Assembly (NCBI GenBank): GCA_963082975.1
Contig: OY720350.1
Location: 1,511,001 to 1,575,000 of the forward strand
DNA length: 64,000 bases
DNA from: Labia minor
Lineage: Eukaryota > Arthropoda > Insecta > Dermaptera > Spongiphoridae
Direction: 5' to 3'
Part shown: positions 46,887-58,560 of the stretch, piece by piece
Layout of the letters: each line of letters starts with the position of its first letter
Numbering within the stretch: the stretch's first letter is position 1
Notes under the pieces: generated by a model
The model's database searches: none
Told to the model about the DNA's origin: nothing
Seen by the model: the letters and a program-made list of their open reading frames with translations, nothing else
Made by a program: the position numbers and the translations under genes

Positions 46887-48020
46887 TCTTATATATAAAA
46901 TTCTCGTGTCACAAAACTTTGAAATTATACTCTTCCGAAACGGCTGAACCGATTCTTATGAAATTTTTTATGCGTATTCAGTAGGTCTCAAGGCATGTCA
47001 GACTTCTTTTATTAAACCGCTAATTGCTAAAGTGTGTCCAGGGGGTGGTATTTACCTAAAAATAGTTTAGTTACCGTGCTAGATCATAGAGGCACTGCTT
47101 GCGATAATTTGACATCTATATATATATATTCTAATAGGAGACTTGACAACAAGAATTGTTCGTGGTTATACGAGCTAGAGCAGGGGTGGCCAACCCGCGG
47201 CCCGCCGTAAATATTTTTGCGGCCCGCGAGATTCATCACACTTTTATATTCTGCGCCCTCATGAAACAAATATCGCACTAGTGAAATAAATATGATTTCA
47301 TTTTTTTTATTACGTTGTTTCTTTTTTTGTTTTTAGTATTATATATTTTTTACAATGTGCATTCAGAATCATTATTATTATATTATATATTTTATATGTA
47401 AAAATAATAGTAAACATAATAAAAATTCATTATTTTCCAATTTGTCACACCAAACAATATCTATAATGGGTATGTATAATTTTATATGCGGCCCGCGAAG
47501 TTATGATACATTTCCAAAGTGGCCCGCAAGATCATTTGGGTAGGCCACCTCTGAGCTAGAGCGTCATCTTATGACTTTGCACCCTCAGTTCGAAACTCGC
47601 AAAGGTACATATTTTTTTTTAAGTATTATATATTTTTTTTACAAATTTATTAATTTTTATTATTTTAATATTTTATTAAATTATTTTATTTTATTAAATT
47701 AAATTTTATTATTAAATTTTATTTTATTAAATTAATAATTATGTCAATTAATTTTTTCTGCATAAATAAACATATATAAAAAACTATATATAAAATTTGA
47801 ATTTTTATTCATTCATTCATTTAAAATGATAATTAAAGAATATCTTATTCAATATAAATTGTTGAATATATCTGATCTAAATATTTTTTTGATTTGTTCC
47901 TTTAAAATATAATAAATAATTAAATTAATCCCTATTAGGGCCTCGGAGGGGAGGTAACAGCTTTCTCTTTTCATTCTTGGGAAAACCCATATTGCCATCC
48001 CCAGCCCCCAGCGTCGACTA
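46887..48020 (+). mobile_element. Helitron module B, copy 2, split by a hAT element
   Basis: TCTTATATATAAAATTCTCG after A at 46887 matches copy 1 at 36172. It shares GGCTGAACCGATTCTTATGA, GACTTTGCACCCTCAGTTCG and the AAACCCATATTGCCATCCCC end, finishing at AGCGTCGACTA. The next element starts there with TCTA, at the same relative position as in copy 1. A 373-bp hAT element interrupts the tRNA-like part. Confidence 0.78.
47181..47553. mobile_element. hAT-type MITE, 373 bp
   Basis: The ends CAGGGGTGGCCAACC and GGTAGGCCACCTCTG are inverted, with exact 8-bp duplication AGCTAGAG (47173-47180, 47554-47561). GCGGCCCGCGA motifs recur near both ends, as is usual for hAT subterminal repeats. Copy 1 of module B (36460) provides the empty site. 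There is no transposase. Confidence 0.92.
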
Positions 48021-49622
48021 TCTAAATATATAATAAAATAAGTTGACCTGTGGCCAGGTCCGAACCGACCGACGGTTTGAAATAAATTAATTTCCAGCTA
48101 CAGAAACAATTTGAAATAATTTTAATATATCTATTAATGTAATAAAAAACAGATATGAATAGAACATAAATATTTTTAATTTTATTTTATTTATAATGTA
48201 TATGCAAGACCAGGCTGTGACGTCATGAATGGCTGGATGACGTCATATAATTTTAAATCAAGAAAAAACTAATAAATATGATTTTCCCGAGGATAAAACT
48301 AATACAAAGTGCATGATTCGTGATGATATATAAAAAAATCTCCTCATGTGAAATTTGGTGTGAATATAACCCTTCCCTTCCTATCGTCGATCGCTAATAC
48401 TACCATTTCCGGTTTCCGGATTTGCACCAAAAGTTGAGCAATTCATCCTAGTGATGCATTAAGTAAATATACCAAATTTCATCAAAATCCGTTCAGCCGT
48501 TCAGCCGTTCAGGCTGTACACATCTATACGGACAGACAGACGGGCGGACAGACATCATGCTAAAAATACTTTTTTCTGTTAAGAAAATGCATGATTCGTG
48601 GAGATCTTTAAAAATCTCCACATGTGAAATTTGGTGTAAAAACAATACCTCCCTTACTATCGTCGGAAAACGGAGTGTTAAGAAATTAAGATGCCTGGAT
48701 AGGTAAATGGGCTGGAAGAGGAGGCAATTTATAATTTTCTTCTAATTCAGATTGAAATTGATAGTGATAAGAAAAAATATTTAGTAACAAAATCTTAATA
48801 TACAAAATGTAGAATTTGAATATGTAGAAAAATTGAATGTAATCACGAATGATAATAATATTTGAGAAGAATTTAAATCGAGGTTGAAATCGGGAAACGC
48901 CTGTTATCATGCAGTAAAGAGGCTTATCTCATCAAAATTATTATCAAAAGAAATCAAAATTAAAATATATAAACAATTATTTTGCCTTTTGTATTATATT
49001 GGTGGGACGCATGGTCTATGACCCTGGGAGATGAGAGTAGATTCAGAGTATTCTTTCCAGCATTTATTGGCCAAAGAAAGATGAGGTCACTGGGGATTGG
49101 CGGAGACTGCATAACGAGGAATTGAATGACCTCTCTGCATCTTCAGAAATAGTTAGGGTTATAAAAGGGAAAAAGCTGCGATAGGCAGGGGACGTGGCTA
49201 GAATGGGAGAGGAAAAAGATATTGGATTGGAAAACGATGTGGAGACCGATTGGGAAACTTCCGCGTGGAAGACCAAGGACGCGTACGAAGGGACATAAGA
49301 GAGATGGGACAAGGGCTCAGGATAGGGACACTTGGAGAAACGTGGCCAAGAACTTTCGAGTATCTTTGAGCCACATAGATAGATAAATAGATATACCATA
49401 TACAATAATAATATATATAATTAATTTACTGATTAAATTAAAATATATTTTAAATAAGAACACAAAAAGAAATGAATGTTTTATGTAATATACTGATTGA
49501 AACAAAATGGATGAAAACCTTTTACTACTTTCAACCACCAAATACTATGTACCACTCGGGGGTACAGGGGGCGGAGCACCCGTCCAGGTGTGAAGAGCGC
49601 CAAAGGCGCTCTGACCAGCTGG
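48021..49622 (+). mobile_element. Helitron family A-type with CGTCGG repeat and LINE fragment
   Basis: It starts TCTAAATATATAATAAAATA after A and ends with the hairpin GAGCGCCAAAGGCGCTC, then TGACCAGCTGG before T (CTGG is a valid CTRR). It contains the TGACGTCAT/CGTCGG repeat (48030-48665), which then joins AAAACGGAGTGTTAAGAAAT, the start of the family A distal block. The LINE relic is at 48690-49350. Confidence 0.82.
48690..49350 (+). pseudogene. LINE reverse transcriptase fragment inside Helitron
   Basis: Nearly the same deletion form as at 37640-38260: GTAGAAAAATTGAATGTAAT, TGACCCTGGGAGATGAGAGT, then AGACCAAGGACGCGTACGAA. Stops in all frames. The last part retains the GRPR-like basic tail region. 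Confidence 0.78.
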
Positions 49623-50300
49623 TACATATTTATAGATTATTAAAGAATTTTATTTTGTATACTAGCCGTTCCCGGCATCATACTCGTATGCTGCCGGCGC
49701 CATAAAATTCTTCTTAGAATATAAAATTATTAACTTTATTCAAATTGTCGTATAATAAATTTTTCTTTTTTTCCAATATTTAATAATAATAAAACAAAAT
49801 TTTAAAATAATGAAGTTGTTACAAATTAATAATTTTGACAATTTGTAACTAACTTCATAATGTTACAGACCTCACATACATAAGACGGAAATTATATATA
49901 TTGATAATGTTTTATTAAAAGAGAGAAACTATGTAAAAAATAAATAAATAAATATTTGAAATCTCTATTATATCATTTCTTATCTTATTGAATTTCCAGT
50001 GAGATAAATAAAAAATGTGATTGTATGCAGTTTGGATCATGAGGAAGGGAATAGTGATTGCTCCCGAAACATGTTATTCCTTAAATTAATTAATAATATT
50101 TTCCATGATTGAAATAATTGGAATGTCGTTCACTTAACCATATAGATATAATCTATAAATAACCGATTTCATCCTAATAAATATTTAATTGATAGTTAGA
50201 GAGGGAAAGATAAAACAGATGTAACAGATGAAAATCGATATAATGAATTAATTTATAGAAAAATAATTCAATAATTCAATTTATAAATAAGGAATAGATA
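49623..50300. other. AT-rich stretch, no gene seen
   Basis: A short patch at 49665-49705 (CGTTCCCGGCATCATACTCG) resembles an element end but has no partner. The rest is non-coding. Confidence 0.5.
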
Positions 50301-50308
50301 AAATAGAG

Positions 50309-50437
50309 CAGAGGTTCTCCAACTTTTTCAACTTGTTGTTACTACAGAAACTTTCATCAAAAAGTTGAGGTTCTACTAAAATTATTTAATTACTAAAAGA
50401 GTAACTTTACTGGGGTACCACAGATTGAGAACCTCTG
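50309..50437. mobile_element. Very short hAT MITE, 129 bp
   Basis: The ends CAGAGGTTCTCCAAC and TTGAGAACCTCTG are inverted. The flanks AAATAGAG (50301-50308) and AAATAGTG (50438-50445) match at 7 of 8. It shares the CAGAGGTTCT tip with the family B elements. Confidence 0.8.
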
Positions 50438-50445
50438 AAATAGTG

Positions 50446-50826
50446 GAATTATAAGTGTAGTAGATAGACATTGATTGTGTGTGCTTCATGCCGGATATTT
50501 CATTCAAAACCCCCACGACATGTCTGTCTGTCACACACATGCACTTGAGCGATTACAGGCCCCTCTCTCAAAGAAAAATTCCCCACCCCGGCACACACAA
50601 TTTATATATTAATATATACAAGCTCTTCCACTAAAATAACAAAGTTTAATTGATTTTTTTTTTTTTCTTTTTCAATAAAGTGTGTTGAGTTTCAAATATC
50701 AGATAAAGAAAAAAATATAAAAATTTTAATGCAAATAGTAAAACTAAATACTTACTTATATTTAATAGAAATTCAATAAGTAAAATTCAACCATTAGCAA
50801 ATTTCATTTTTATTTTAAGTAATAAC

Positions 50827-50874
<48 letters not shown>

Positions 50875-50911
50875 TAAATATAAAAAAATAAAAATAAAAA
50901 AAGTTGCATAC
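50446..50911. other. Intergenic or intronic, no gene seen
   Basis: Contains a CA-rich, GC-balanced patch (50460-50600) without a recognised frame and an (AAT)n microsatellite at 50829-50872. Confidence 0.5.
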
Positions 50912-51037
50912 TTGCAATAGTAGAGACGTCCGTCTTTCGTTCTGTGGACGGTATAGCTGGGGGGCTGAACCCTGGGGGCGCAGGCGGCTAAGGGCCCTTC
51001 AACCTCGGGCTGTAGCAACATCAGGCCGAAGCCAAAT
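50912..51037 (-). CDS. Candidate internal exon, integrin-alpha-like (tentative)
   Basis: On the minus strand a TTTGTAG acceptor (AG at 51039-51038) precedes 126 nt, followed by a GTATGC donor. One frame is open throughout: one leading base, 41 codons, two trailing bases. It reads FGFGLMLL, then GPLAACAPRVQPPSYTVHRT and DGRLYYC. The FG...ACAPR pattern matches the FG-GAP blade of integrin alpha chains, where 'VACAPR' is common after the first blade; the DGRLYYC part could instead suggest a WW-type strand pair. The composition is far more GC-rich than anything nearby. No domain search was possible, so the family is a hypothesis; that it is coding is more secure. Confidence 0.5.
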
Positions 51038-51199
51038 CTACAAATACAAATTTAATTTAACAACAAACTATATAACAAAGAACAATTTTATTTAAATTAG
51101 TTTATTAGGTTTATTAATATTTAATTATTAATGTAAAATATGTACGTAGTTGATATTATACCAACCAATGTAACCAACTTGTAACAGAGAGGCTTTCCT

Positions 51200-53205
51200 T
51201 GACATATTCTTGCACAAATACCCACATTTATCTTCTAGGGTTAATAGTCAAAACTTGATGTACCGAAAAAGAACCATAATACGAAGAATCATGCTTTCTA
51301 ATGTGGAAATAAAGAGCATTAAAGCCAAAATAGCTTTGTCCCTCAAGAAGCAGGTAAACATCATCGATAACAACGCAAGAAAACATGCGAGAGAATGCTA
51401 CTAGTACACTCTCACTAACCAACCACAACACCAAGTTTGAAGATCTAGAATTTCATTTCAACACAGTAATGGTCGAGTTTTACTAACCTACTTCTCTTAT
51501 GCTTGTAATTAAATAAAACTCTAAAAGAGCGAGTGGATAATGTAGTGCTACCAAAACATGGAAACAATTTTAGCTGTCTTATGCAGCAGCTACATAATGT
51601 TATATACTGTGCCGCGCTGTATCTAACGTGAGTTCTCACAACTCACAATTTAAAAAATAAGCCTAAATGCCAGCCAGCCATGCAGAAATCGCCCATGGAT
51701 GAGAAGGATTGAAAACAATATAAGGTTACTAAGACAAAACCTAGGATACCTACCAAGAAAGAAAGAAAATATATCGTGTAATAAATATTTCCAACTTGTG
51801 CAGAACACAGAGAGGCAAGCTACTTTCGTCTGTCAACCCTTATTGTGTGGTAGACAGGAGATACAAGCGTTTGAGAGTTTCTCTGAACGAGAAGAAAAAC
51901 CTCAACCAAGTGAGGTAGACTCATGTAAAATTCCCTAAGCCAGAGCTTCTTAAACTGTGGTCCGCGGACCCCTGGGGGTCCGCGAAGCCTTTACTGGGGG
52001 TCCGCAAAGCCATCGTACAGGTGCACGAGAAAATGATGAGTCAGTTAAAACTTTATTTAATATAAAAGGAGCGATGGCATGGCTTTGTGAGGAAACAGAT
52101 CAAATACCCAAATTCAACGAAATGTGCAAGAAAATTATTGCTACCGTTTCCATCTTCATATTTAGCTGAATTTTCTAATAAAATCTGTTCTACAATATGC
52201 AAAAAAATCGTTATTCACCAATCACTGTTAGAAATATTCACCATACATCCTTGTTCTTATGAGATCTTAAGCCAGAAATTAACTAATAAAACGTAAAGTA
52301 CCTAAAGTTGGGATGGGGTCCGTCAAAAAGAATTTTCTCAAGTGGGGGTCCGCGGAGTACTTAAGTTTAAGAACCTCTGCCCTAAGCTCCTAGACACCTG
52401 AGACGATCCCTATATCGATCAAACTAACTCTTCAAGATGAAAGGATGAGGCTGAAGGGTTCATGTATGCCATCCAGGGATCGTGTCATTAGGACAAAAAA
52501 AGACAAGAATGAAAAACACCATACAGAGAGAAGATGTGTGGTGAAACCATAGAGCAGCACATCATGGCAGATGCTCGGTGCTTGTCAAACATCTACGTTT
52601 TAAAAAGTATGGAATAAATATTTATAAAGGAAACAACACCAAAACTTATTATAAGTATACGCCAGTGGCAGTTTTAGAGGGAAATGACACATTACTTTAT
52701 TGGGACAGACCGGTATTAACGGACCCCCCCCCCCCAAAAAAAGTCGACCACAACAGACCGGACATACATTAACAGCCTTGGCAATTGACATAGCGGTTCC
52801 TCTTTCTCATAATATATAGTAAAGAGCGAAAACGAGAAAATATTCAGATATGAGGAACTTGCTGTACAAATTGCAAAAGATCTGAAAGCTGGAAACAGTA
52901 AAAAAAAATTTCCTTTTGTGATATCAGCTGAGGGGGGATTGTCAAAAAAACTTACAAAAATAATTTGGTACAAAAAATTTTAAGACCTGGCTAAAGAATT
53001 TAACGATTTTACTACAGACCTGCCATGCTATTAGAAAGCTCCTTAATTAAAGATTAAAAATTAAAAAATATTATTATCGAACGGCCTACGGATTCTGGTG
53101 GATTCCCTCTTTGTATCGTTCGAGCTTAGCCCAAAACAAGATCAACAGTGCAGGTAAAATTTTACCGGCATAACATGCCGAGAGTAATAATAATAATAAT
53201 AAATA
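51200..53205 (+). mobile_element. LINE relic, 3' half, with (AAT)n tail and hAT insertion
   Basis: Decayed coding blocks appear in order: RRIENNIRLLRQNLGYL (about 51702), then after the hAT insert CGETIEQHIMADARCL, YYKYTPVAVLEG and LYWDRPV (about 52650-52710), HNRPDI, and KYEELAVQIAKD and VISAEG-like pieces (52830-52930). This order is the C-terminal end of a non-LTR retrotransposon polyprotein common in insects and molluscs. It ends in a GC-rich 3' UTR and (AAT)n at 53189-53205. Stops and frameshifts throughout. Confidence 0.8.
51941..52379. mobile_element. hAT family B, short copy, 439 bp
   Basis: The ends CAGAGCTTCTTAAACTGTGG and TTTAAGAACCTCTG are inverted, with exact 8-bp duplication CCCTAAGC (51933-51940, 52380-52387). 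It is the sister of 29871-31954 but without the Helitron, and so serves as its empty site: GCCAGAAATTAACTAATAAA at about 52271-52290. Confidence 0.93.
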
Positions 53206-53635
53206 ATTTATTTTTTTCTAGTCTTTCTTATCTTTTCAAATGATTCCAAACTGTCATGTGGTTGATGACTAGTGTCACCGTTATTTCCTTAAAACAGTTT
53301 TGGTCTCTACCGGTAGCAAAATTTCATTGACTTTTTCACCAGAGTGATAAGCATTGAGACAATTGAATACATTCTAGTGGTAAAAAAAAAACACGGAGAT
53401 TTATATATATATATATATATATTGATATCCAGTATCCTATTTCTAAAATATTATTTAATTTGAACTCTTTCGAAACATTTTATGAGTTTTGATCTTGATA
53501 GTATAAATATAATTATAAATATTTTAGTCGCATTGATCAATAGAAAATCTTAACTATTTAGATTTCATACCCCTAAGGAGATCAAATTCAACATCTAACC
53601 AAGTAATTCTTTACTTAATTTATTGAGAGAAAATA
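53206..53635. other. AT-rich stretch, no gene seen
   Basis: A (TA)n tract lies at 53402-53422. Nothing else recognised. Confidence 0.5.
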
Positions 53636-53637
53636 TA

Positions 53638-54683
53638 GTAATAGTTAAGGATACATTTTGATGTAACTTCGCCAGTTGATTCCTTAATTAATTCTAAGAA
53701 ACTTTTTCCTTAGGCTCTTTCTAGTTTTCGAGATAAATAAATATTCTTTAAGTTTGACAGATTAGCTGGTTATGAACATCGATATGTGCAGCCATTAGCC
53801 AATGTTTTATTGACTAATTCACTAATTATTCACTTATTCATTAATTTTCAGTTTTTTCGGTTTGATTTGAATATATTTAGGGAAATTATTTAATTAATTT
53901 ATTTTTCTATATCCAATCCGAACTGAAAATTATTTTATTAAACCAGCGCATGTTTGCCCCTTTGTTGATGGCACCACCTCACGTATTGGCGCGTGAGATT
54001 TGCAGTGTTAAAAAATTAATTCTAGTACTTTCAGCAAATAAATAAAGCTGAAATTCTAGATATAGCAGTTTTATACAATTTTTAATCATGTGAAAAATTA
54101 TCAAACATATATCTTTATTTTTACGGTCACTTTAGAAGAAAAAAAATCAAAACGTTGTAGTTAATAACCCTCTTCCGGTTGAGCTACATTTCTCAAAAGT
54201 TGATAGAAAACTATGAATTTTGAATAATGCCCATGTACCAAATTTCATCATTCTAGCTCAAACCGTTTTTCCGTAATCTTGGTTTCACACACACACACAC
54301 ACACATACACACACACAGACATTTTTCTCAACCTTAGTGAAAATGATTCAGGAACCTTCAAAACGTATAAAAACATCAAAATCTCAACATCGAAAATTTT
54401 CGTGATCGCATTACGAGATAGTAAAACAATACCTCCCTTACTATCGTCGGTCGGTAAAAACAAACTGAAAATTAGTGGAGCCCTCTGCTGGTCAAAGGGG
54501 ATAAAAATAATAGCTAAATAGAATATCAATGGATTTATATCCAAACTTTAATCCTTTTTATCCCAGAAACTAAAAGTTTCCCTTCTATATTGCCTAAGGG
54601 AAAGTTTCTTAGAATTAATCAAGGAATCAACTGGGGAAGTTTCATCAAAATCCGAGAGGTGACATTTTATCCTTAACTATTAC
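53638..54683. mobile_element. Long inverted-repeat element, copy 2, split
   Basis: GTAATAGTTAAGGATA at 53638 is mirrored by TATCCTTAACTATTAC ending at 54683. Further inward TTCTAAGAAACTTTTTCC pairs with GGGAAAGTTTCTTAGAA. The central part (GACTAATTCACTAATTATTC, AATTAGTGGAGCCC) equals copy 1 at 1531-2058. Removing the insert at 53933-54474 leaves about 504 bp, close to copy 1. Confidence 0.85.
53933..54462 (+). repeat. Repeat R insertion with 12-bp target duplication
   Basis: It is flanked by AACTGAAAATTA on both sides (53921-53932 and 54463-54474); copy 1 of the host element has this region once. The insert is repeat R (GATGGCACCACCTCACG, TCTTCCGGTTGAGC, CA tract, AAACATCAAAATCTCAACAT) joined to the CGTCGGTCGGTAAAAAC end. 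A 12-bp duplication with a fixed 3' end and A-rich tail favours retroposition over Helitron or DNA transposition. Confidence 0.8.
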
Positions 54684-54689
54684 CGAAAA

Positions 54690-56435
54690 TATGAATAAAT
54701 TGAATTTCAAATATGTCAATACCATATTAAAAGACCTTCAACAAGTAATACTAAATATATGGAGAGAGTAAAAGAGGGTATATACAATGTTTAACTTTGT
54801 TGTTGGATTTTCATGGGGTTGTATGATGGAATAAAGACCTACTCTGTTGCATATGTCTGCGTGGATTAGAAAGGGGCGGATACGTTAAAGGGTATGCAAG
54901 TCAAATGTCAACGCTGCGTGTCGATTATAAATGTGAAATAATCTATCATAAACTTATTATTAGATTATTTCAACAAGAATTGGAACAAGAATTATTGTTG
55001 CTTCCTGAATGTGCAAATTAATGTACATATTATAGTATCCATTACAATAACAATTTAAGTAAAAGATTTAATTTAAAAAAAAGATTTATTATCTTAATTA
55101 TATCACTATTATGTTTGAAAATGAAATAATAAATTTGTATTTTTTTATTAATGCCATTTAAAAAAATAAATAAGGTCCAGTATTTTTATATATACTTATA
55201 AAAGTCAATGAACATCTATTTTGATTTTTGAAAAATATTTTAAAATAAGAACTCGAATAAAAGAAAATAAATGAATTTAGAAAAGTTTAATATACTTGAT
55301 TTTCAATAGGTCCTTGTCACTTTTATTATCAATCCACATTTATATACACATTTAATCATAGTTTTGTTTTACATATTTTTAAAAATGTTTAATAATTTAC
55401 AAAGAGATATCACTTAATTAAAATATAATCCGGTTTGTTAGTAATAAGTTCATGGTGAACCCTTTCTTTGAAGTACGATTGAATTTTAGTTTACTTTCAT
55501 TAACAATTTATTAATTAATAAATTAAAATCAATGTGAATTATTAGAATTATTATTATTATTAAATCTCCAAGATCTTTTGAATGTATTTTAATATAATAA
55601 TTAAAAAAAAAAATTCTTTCTTAACCACCATCATTCTTTCATCAAGTAAATTTATTTCATTTATTGAAATGATGAATTTTGATAAAATTTTCTATTTTAA
55701 TATAATAATTACTATCATCTATTTTATTATAACTATTATTCTATGTATTTGATTGTTGGTGAATTTTTTGTAGAAGTATAAAAATGTCGTTTTATTATAA
55801 ATCAATTAATAAAAGATTATCAATATAAATCAATATGTATATAAAAATATATTGTGTTAGAACTAATTTTATTTTATCATTTTTTTTTTCACTTATAGTA
55901 GAGTGATGAGTAAAAATATATTTTATTATTTTTTTTATTTTATTTTATAATCACTCCTATCATCACTCGATTAACAAAACAAATATACAAAAACATATAT
56001 TGTCATTCATCATCTGTTTTTCAAATTTCATATTATATATATATATATATATTTGTTTATTATTTTTAATTATTTATTTATTGTTTATTGTTATTATACC
56101 ACCCTCTTTATTGAATAATTTCCATATAAAAAATAAATATATTATTTGGAATATTATTATTATTATTATTCCATTTAATAAATTACCTTGAAATGGTATC
56201 CGTAGGCTACATAGATGATATCTTTAAAGGGTTCGATTCAATGACACTTTTCTTTTTTTGCATTTGACAGGGCTGAATAAGTTGAATAATAACAAAACAG
56301 CATACACAAACCAATACACAAGCACATTCACTCACTTACACTCACATGAATTGTTCATGTTGTCATAAACAAAGCACTTGTAACAACATTGATATAATTT
56401 AGTGAACTAAAATTAAATTAACAAAAAAAAAAAAA
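54690..56435. other. AT-rich stretch, no gene seen
   Basis: A small GC-balanced patch lies at 54830-54930 (AAAGGGGCGGATACG) without a recognised frame. The rest is A/T-rich with (TA)n near 56033. Confidence 0.5.
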
Positions 56436-56489
56436 AATCACAGACACTGCACCCGAGAGAAAAGTAAATAGATGGTAACATAATATAAA

Positions 56490-56770
56490 GGATTGTGACT
56501 CGAATCGTGTTCGACGTTCTTCTGCTGCTCGGGGACGCATCAGGCCTGTCGAGTCCCCGCCACCCCTCTTCACCCACCCACAAACGAAATCCCCTCCCTA
56601 TTTCCCCTTCACTAAATATCTATCTTTCTCTTTCCCACTTTACTATTGCACACCACTCCCCTTTGCAATCCTCGAGCACCAATGCGATAGTAGCGACGCC
56701 CTGGTGGTCGCCTGCCTCAATCTCCCTTTGCGGCTTATCAATCTCCTGGATTATCAATAAGAAAAATAAA
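56490..56770. other. GC-rich unique island, possible promoter/first exon
   Basis: This is one of the most GC-rich unique stretches of the window, with CTGCTGCTCGGGGACGCATC and GCGATAGTAGCGACGCCC. On the minus strand an ATG at 56540 opens MRPRAAEERRTRFES followed by a hydrophobic run (FILCYHLFTFLSGAVSV), which could be a signal peptide of a gene reading toward the 50.9-kb exon. On the plus strand 56495-56782 is also open without a domain. A promoter/5' exon is a guess from composition and position. Confidence 0.3.
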
Positions 56771-56782
56771 ACTCCGATTTAA

Positions 56783-57143
56783 TTCAATACAATTTATTTT
56801 AGATAATAATACAAACAAATTTAATTGAGTATTTTTCTCTTATAATTTTAAAATATACATATATACCTTTTTATTAAATTTTTAAGTCAAAGAATAAATT
56901 ATTTTTTTTTAAATTTTCAATATAATATAAATTATTTATATATTTATTTATTATACTCAGTATTACTAACATTAGTTATTAAATAAAAAAAAAAAAAAAA
57001 AAAAAATAACAAGTTACCTATATAAAAAATTTATTTCTGATTGTCTTCTTCTTCTTCTTCTTCTTCTTCTTCAGTTGCTCCGTTGGCTATTCTAGCCTTG
57101 TTTACTGCCCCTAGGAACAAACCCACCGATAAAAGCCCATACC
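56783..57143. other. AT-rich stretch with (CTT)n
   Basis: Contains a poly-A run (56986-57006) and (CTT)n at 57044-57073. No gene. Confidence 0.6.
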
Positions 57144-57149
57144 ACTCTT

Positions 57150-58560
57150 GAAGATTCTTCAACCACGAGTCCTGGTCCCCGCTATCGGTAGAACTTCCCC
57201 TGCATCAGCAAATAAAAGATTTTGTATTTTGCTGGATGCCTCACGACATGACCGAAGTATTTCAATTTTTTTTCCTTTCTCTCGTTTCCGACGCGGCGTA
57301 AAACCTCACCATTGTTTATGTGGTCCACCCAAGATATTCTCAATAGTCGTCGGTAGATCCACATCTCAATTGCTTCCAATTTTTTCTCTTTCACTCCGGT
57401 CAATATCCAGACCTCCATTCCATACATTAAAATAGCGAGTACATAACACACTACTGTTTTATTTTTTGTGGCGAGGTAAAGATCTCTGCAGCATAGGTTT
57501 CTCATTTTGGTCAAGGTAATCTTGCTATTTCTATTATCGCTCTCACTTCCCGATCAGACTTCCATAGGTCGTTTAGGATGTTTCCCAGATATAAATATTT
57601 CGCCACTCTCTCGACCTCTTTAGAGCCTAATATCAATGTAACAGGAGGACAGGAACTGATGTAATTTAGGTATTCTCCATTTACTAGAATTCCAACCTCT
57701 AAATCTTCCAAGACCTCCGAAAAGATTTCCTCAGAATATATGTTGAAGAGTATCGGTGTCAGAACGCAATCCTGACTCACTCATCGGCTTATTTCTTAAG
57801 TTAGCTCCTTCTTCATCTTCAATTGTGCCATCTGGTTCAAGGTTGATGATAACTCTAATATCCTTGACATTAACACCCACTCTTTGAAATTTTTCAATCA
57901 TTTTTTCATGTTTGAACCTGTCAAAGACCTTCGCATAATCTATGTACCAGAAATTGCATTATAAAGAGTACCTCTCTTGTTCCCATTGAGTTTCTGAATA
58001 TTCACATCTTCGGGAATGGATTAACTTCAAGAAGACTTTAAGTATATGACTCATTAGACTAATAGTCTTCTATTCATCATACTATTCAGCTAAAGGCTTC
58101 TTTAGCAGGGCGACGAGAGTGGAGAGCAGCCATTCTTTAGAGATGATTCCTGTGTTATTGATAACATTAAATAAATTTGTAAGTTCTTTTACCCTTACTT
58201 CAGAGAGGATCTTAATGAAATTAATGAATGGAATCAGGGTCACACGTTTTTCCGTTCTTCTATCTTCTTAGAGCTTGTAAATCTGCAATCTCCAAACTCT
58301 CTGGTTCTGAAGGTATATTTATATTTATCCCTAAAAAGCTGCTCAATATACTTCTTCAAAATCATTTATTTTTACTACATCATTGCCGTTCTCGTCCTTC
58401 TGATTTCCCCTGTTGTTACCTTAATTTTCTTATGGACATTAAATATGTTTTTTCTGCTATTCTTCTATTTCGGTTAATTTATCTTTCATAAAGTTCTCTT
58501 TTGCTTGTCTTATTTCATGTCGAATTTTTCTCTGTATTTCTTAGTACTTAACTTGTCATT
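57150..58560 (-). pseudogene. LINE reverse transcriptase relic (minus strand)
   Basis: Read on the minus strand from right to left: FNVINNTGIISKEWLLST, a degenerate RTISLMSHILKVF, YIDYAKVFDRFKHEKMIEKF (RT motif A with its Asp), DCVLTPILFNIYSEEIF (motif B), a stretch where the YADD is lost near 57670, then LMYGMEVWILTGVKEKK, EMWIYRRLLRISWVDHI and KKLKYFGHVVRHP. This is the standard order of an arthropod non-LTR reverse transcriptase. Stops and frameshifts near 57780 and 57510 and the missing YADD make it dead. It is a different LINE family from the Helitron cargo. Confidence 0.9.
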
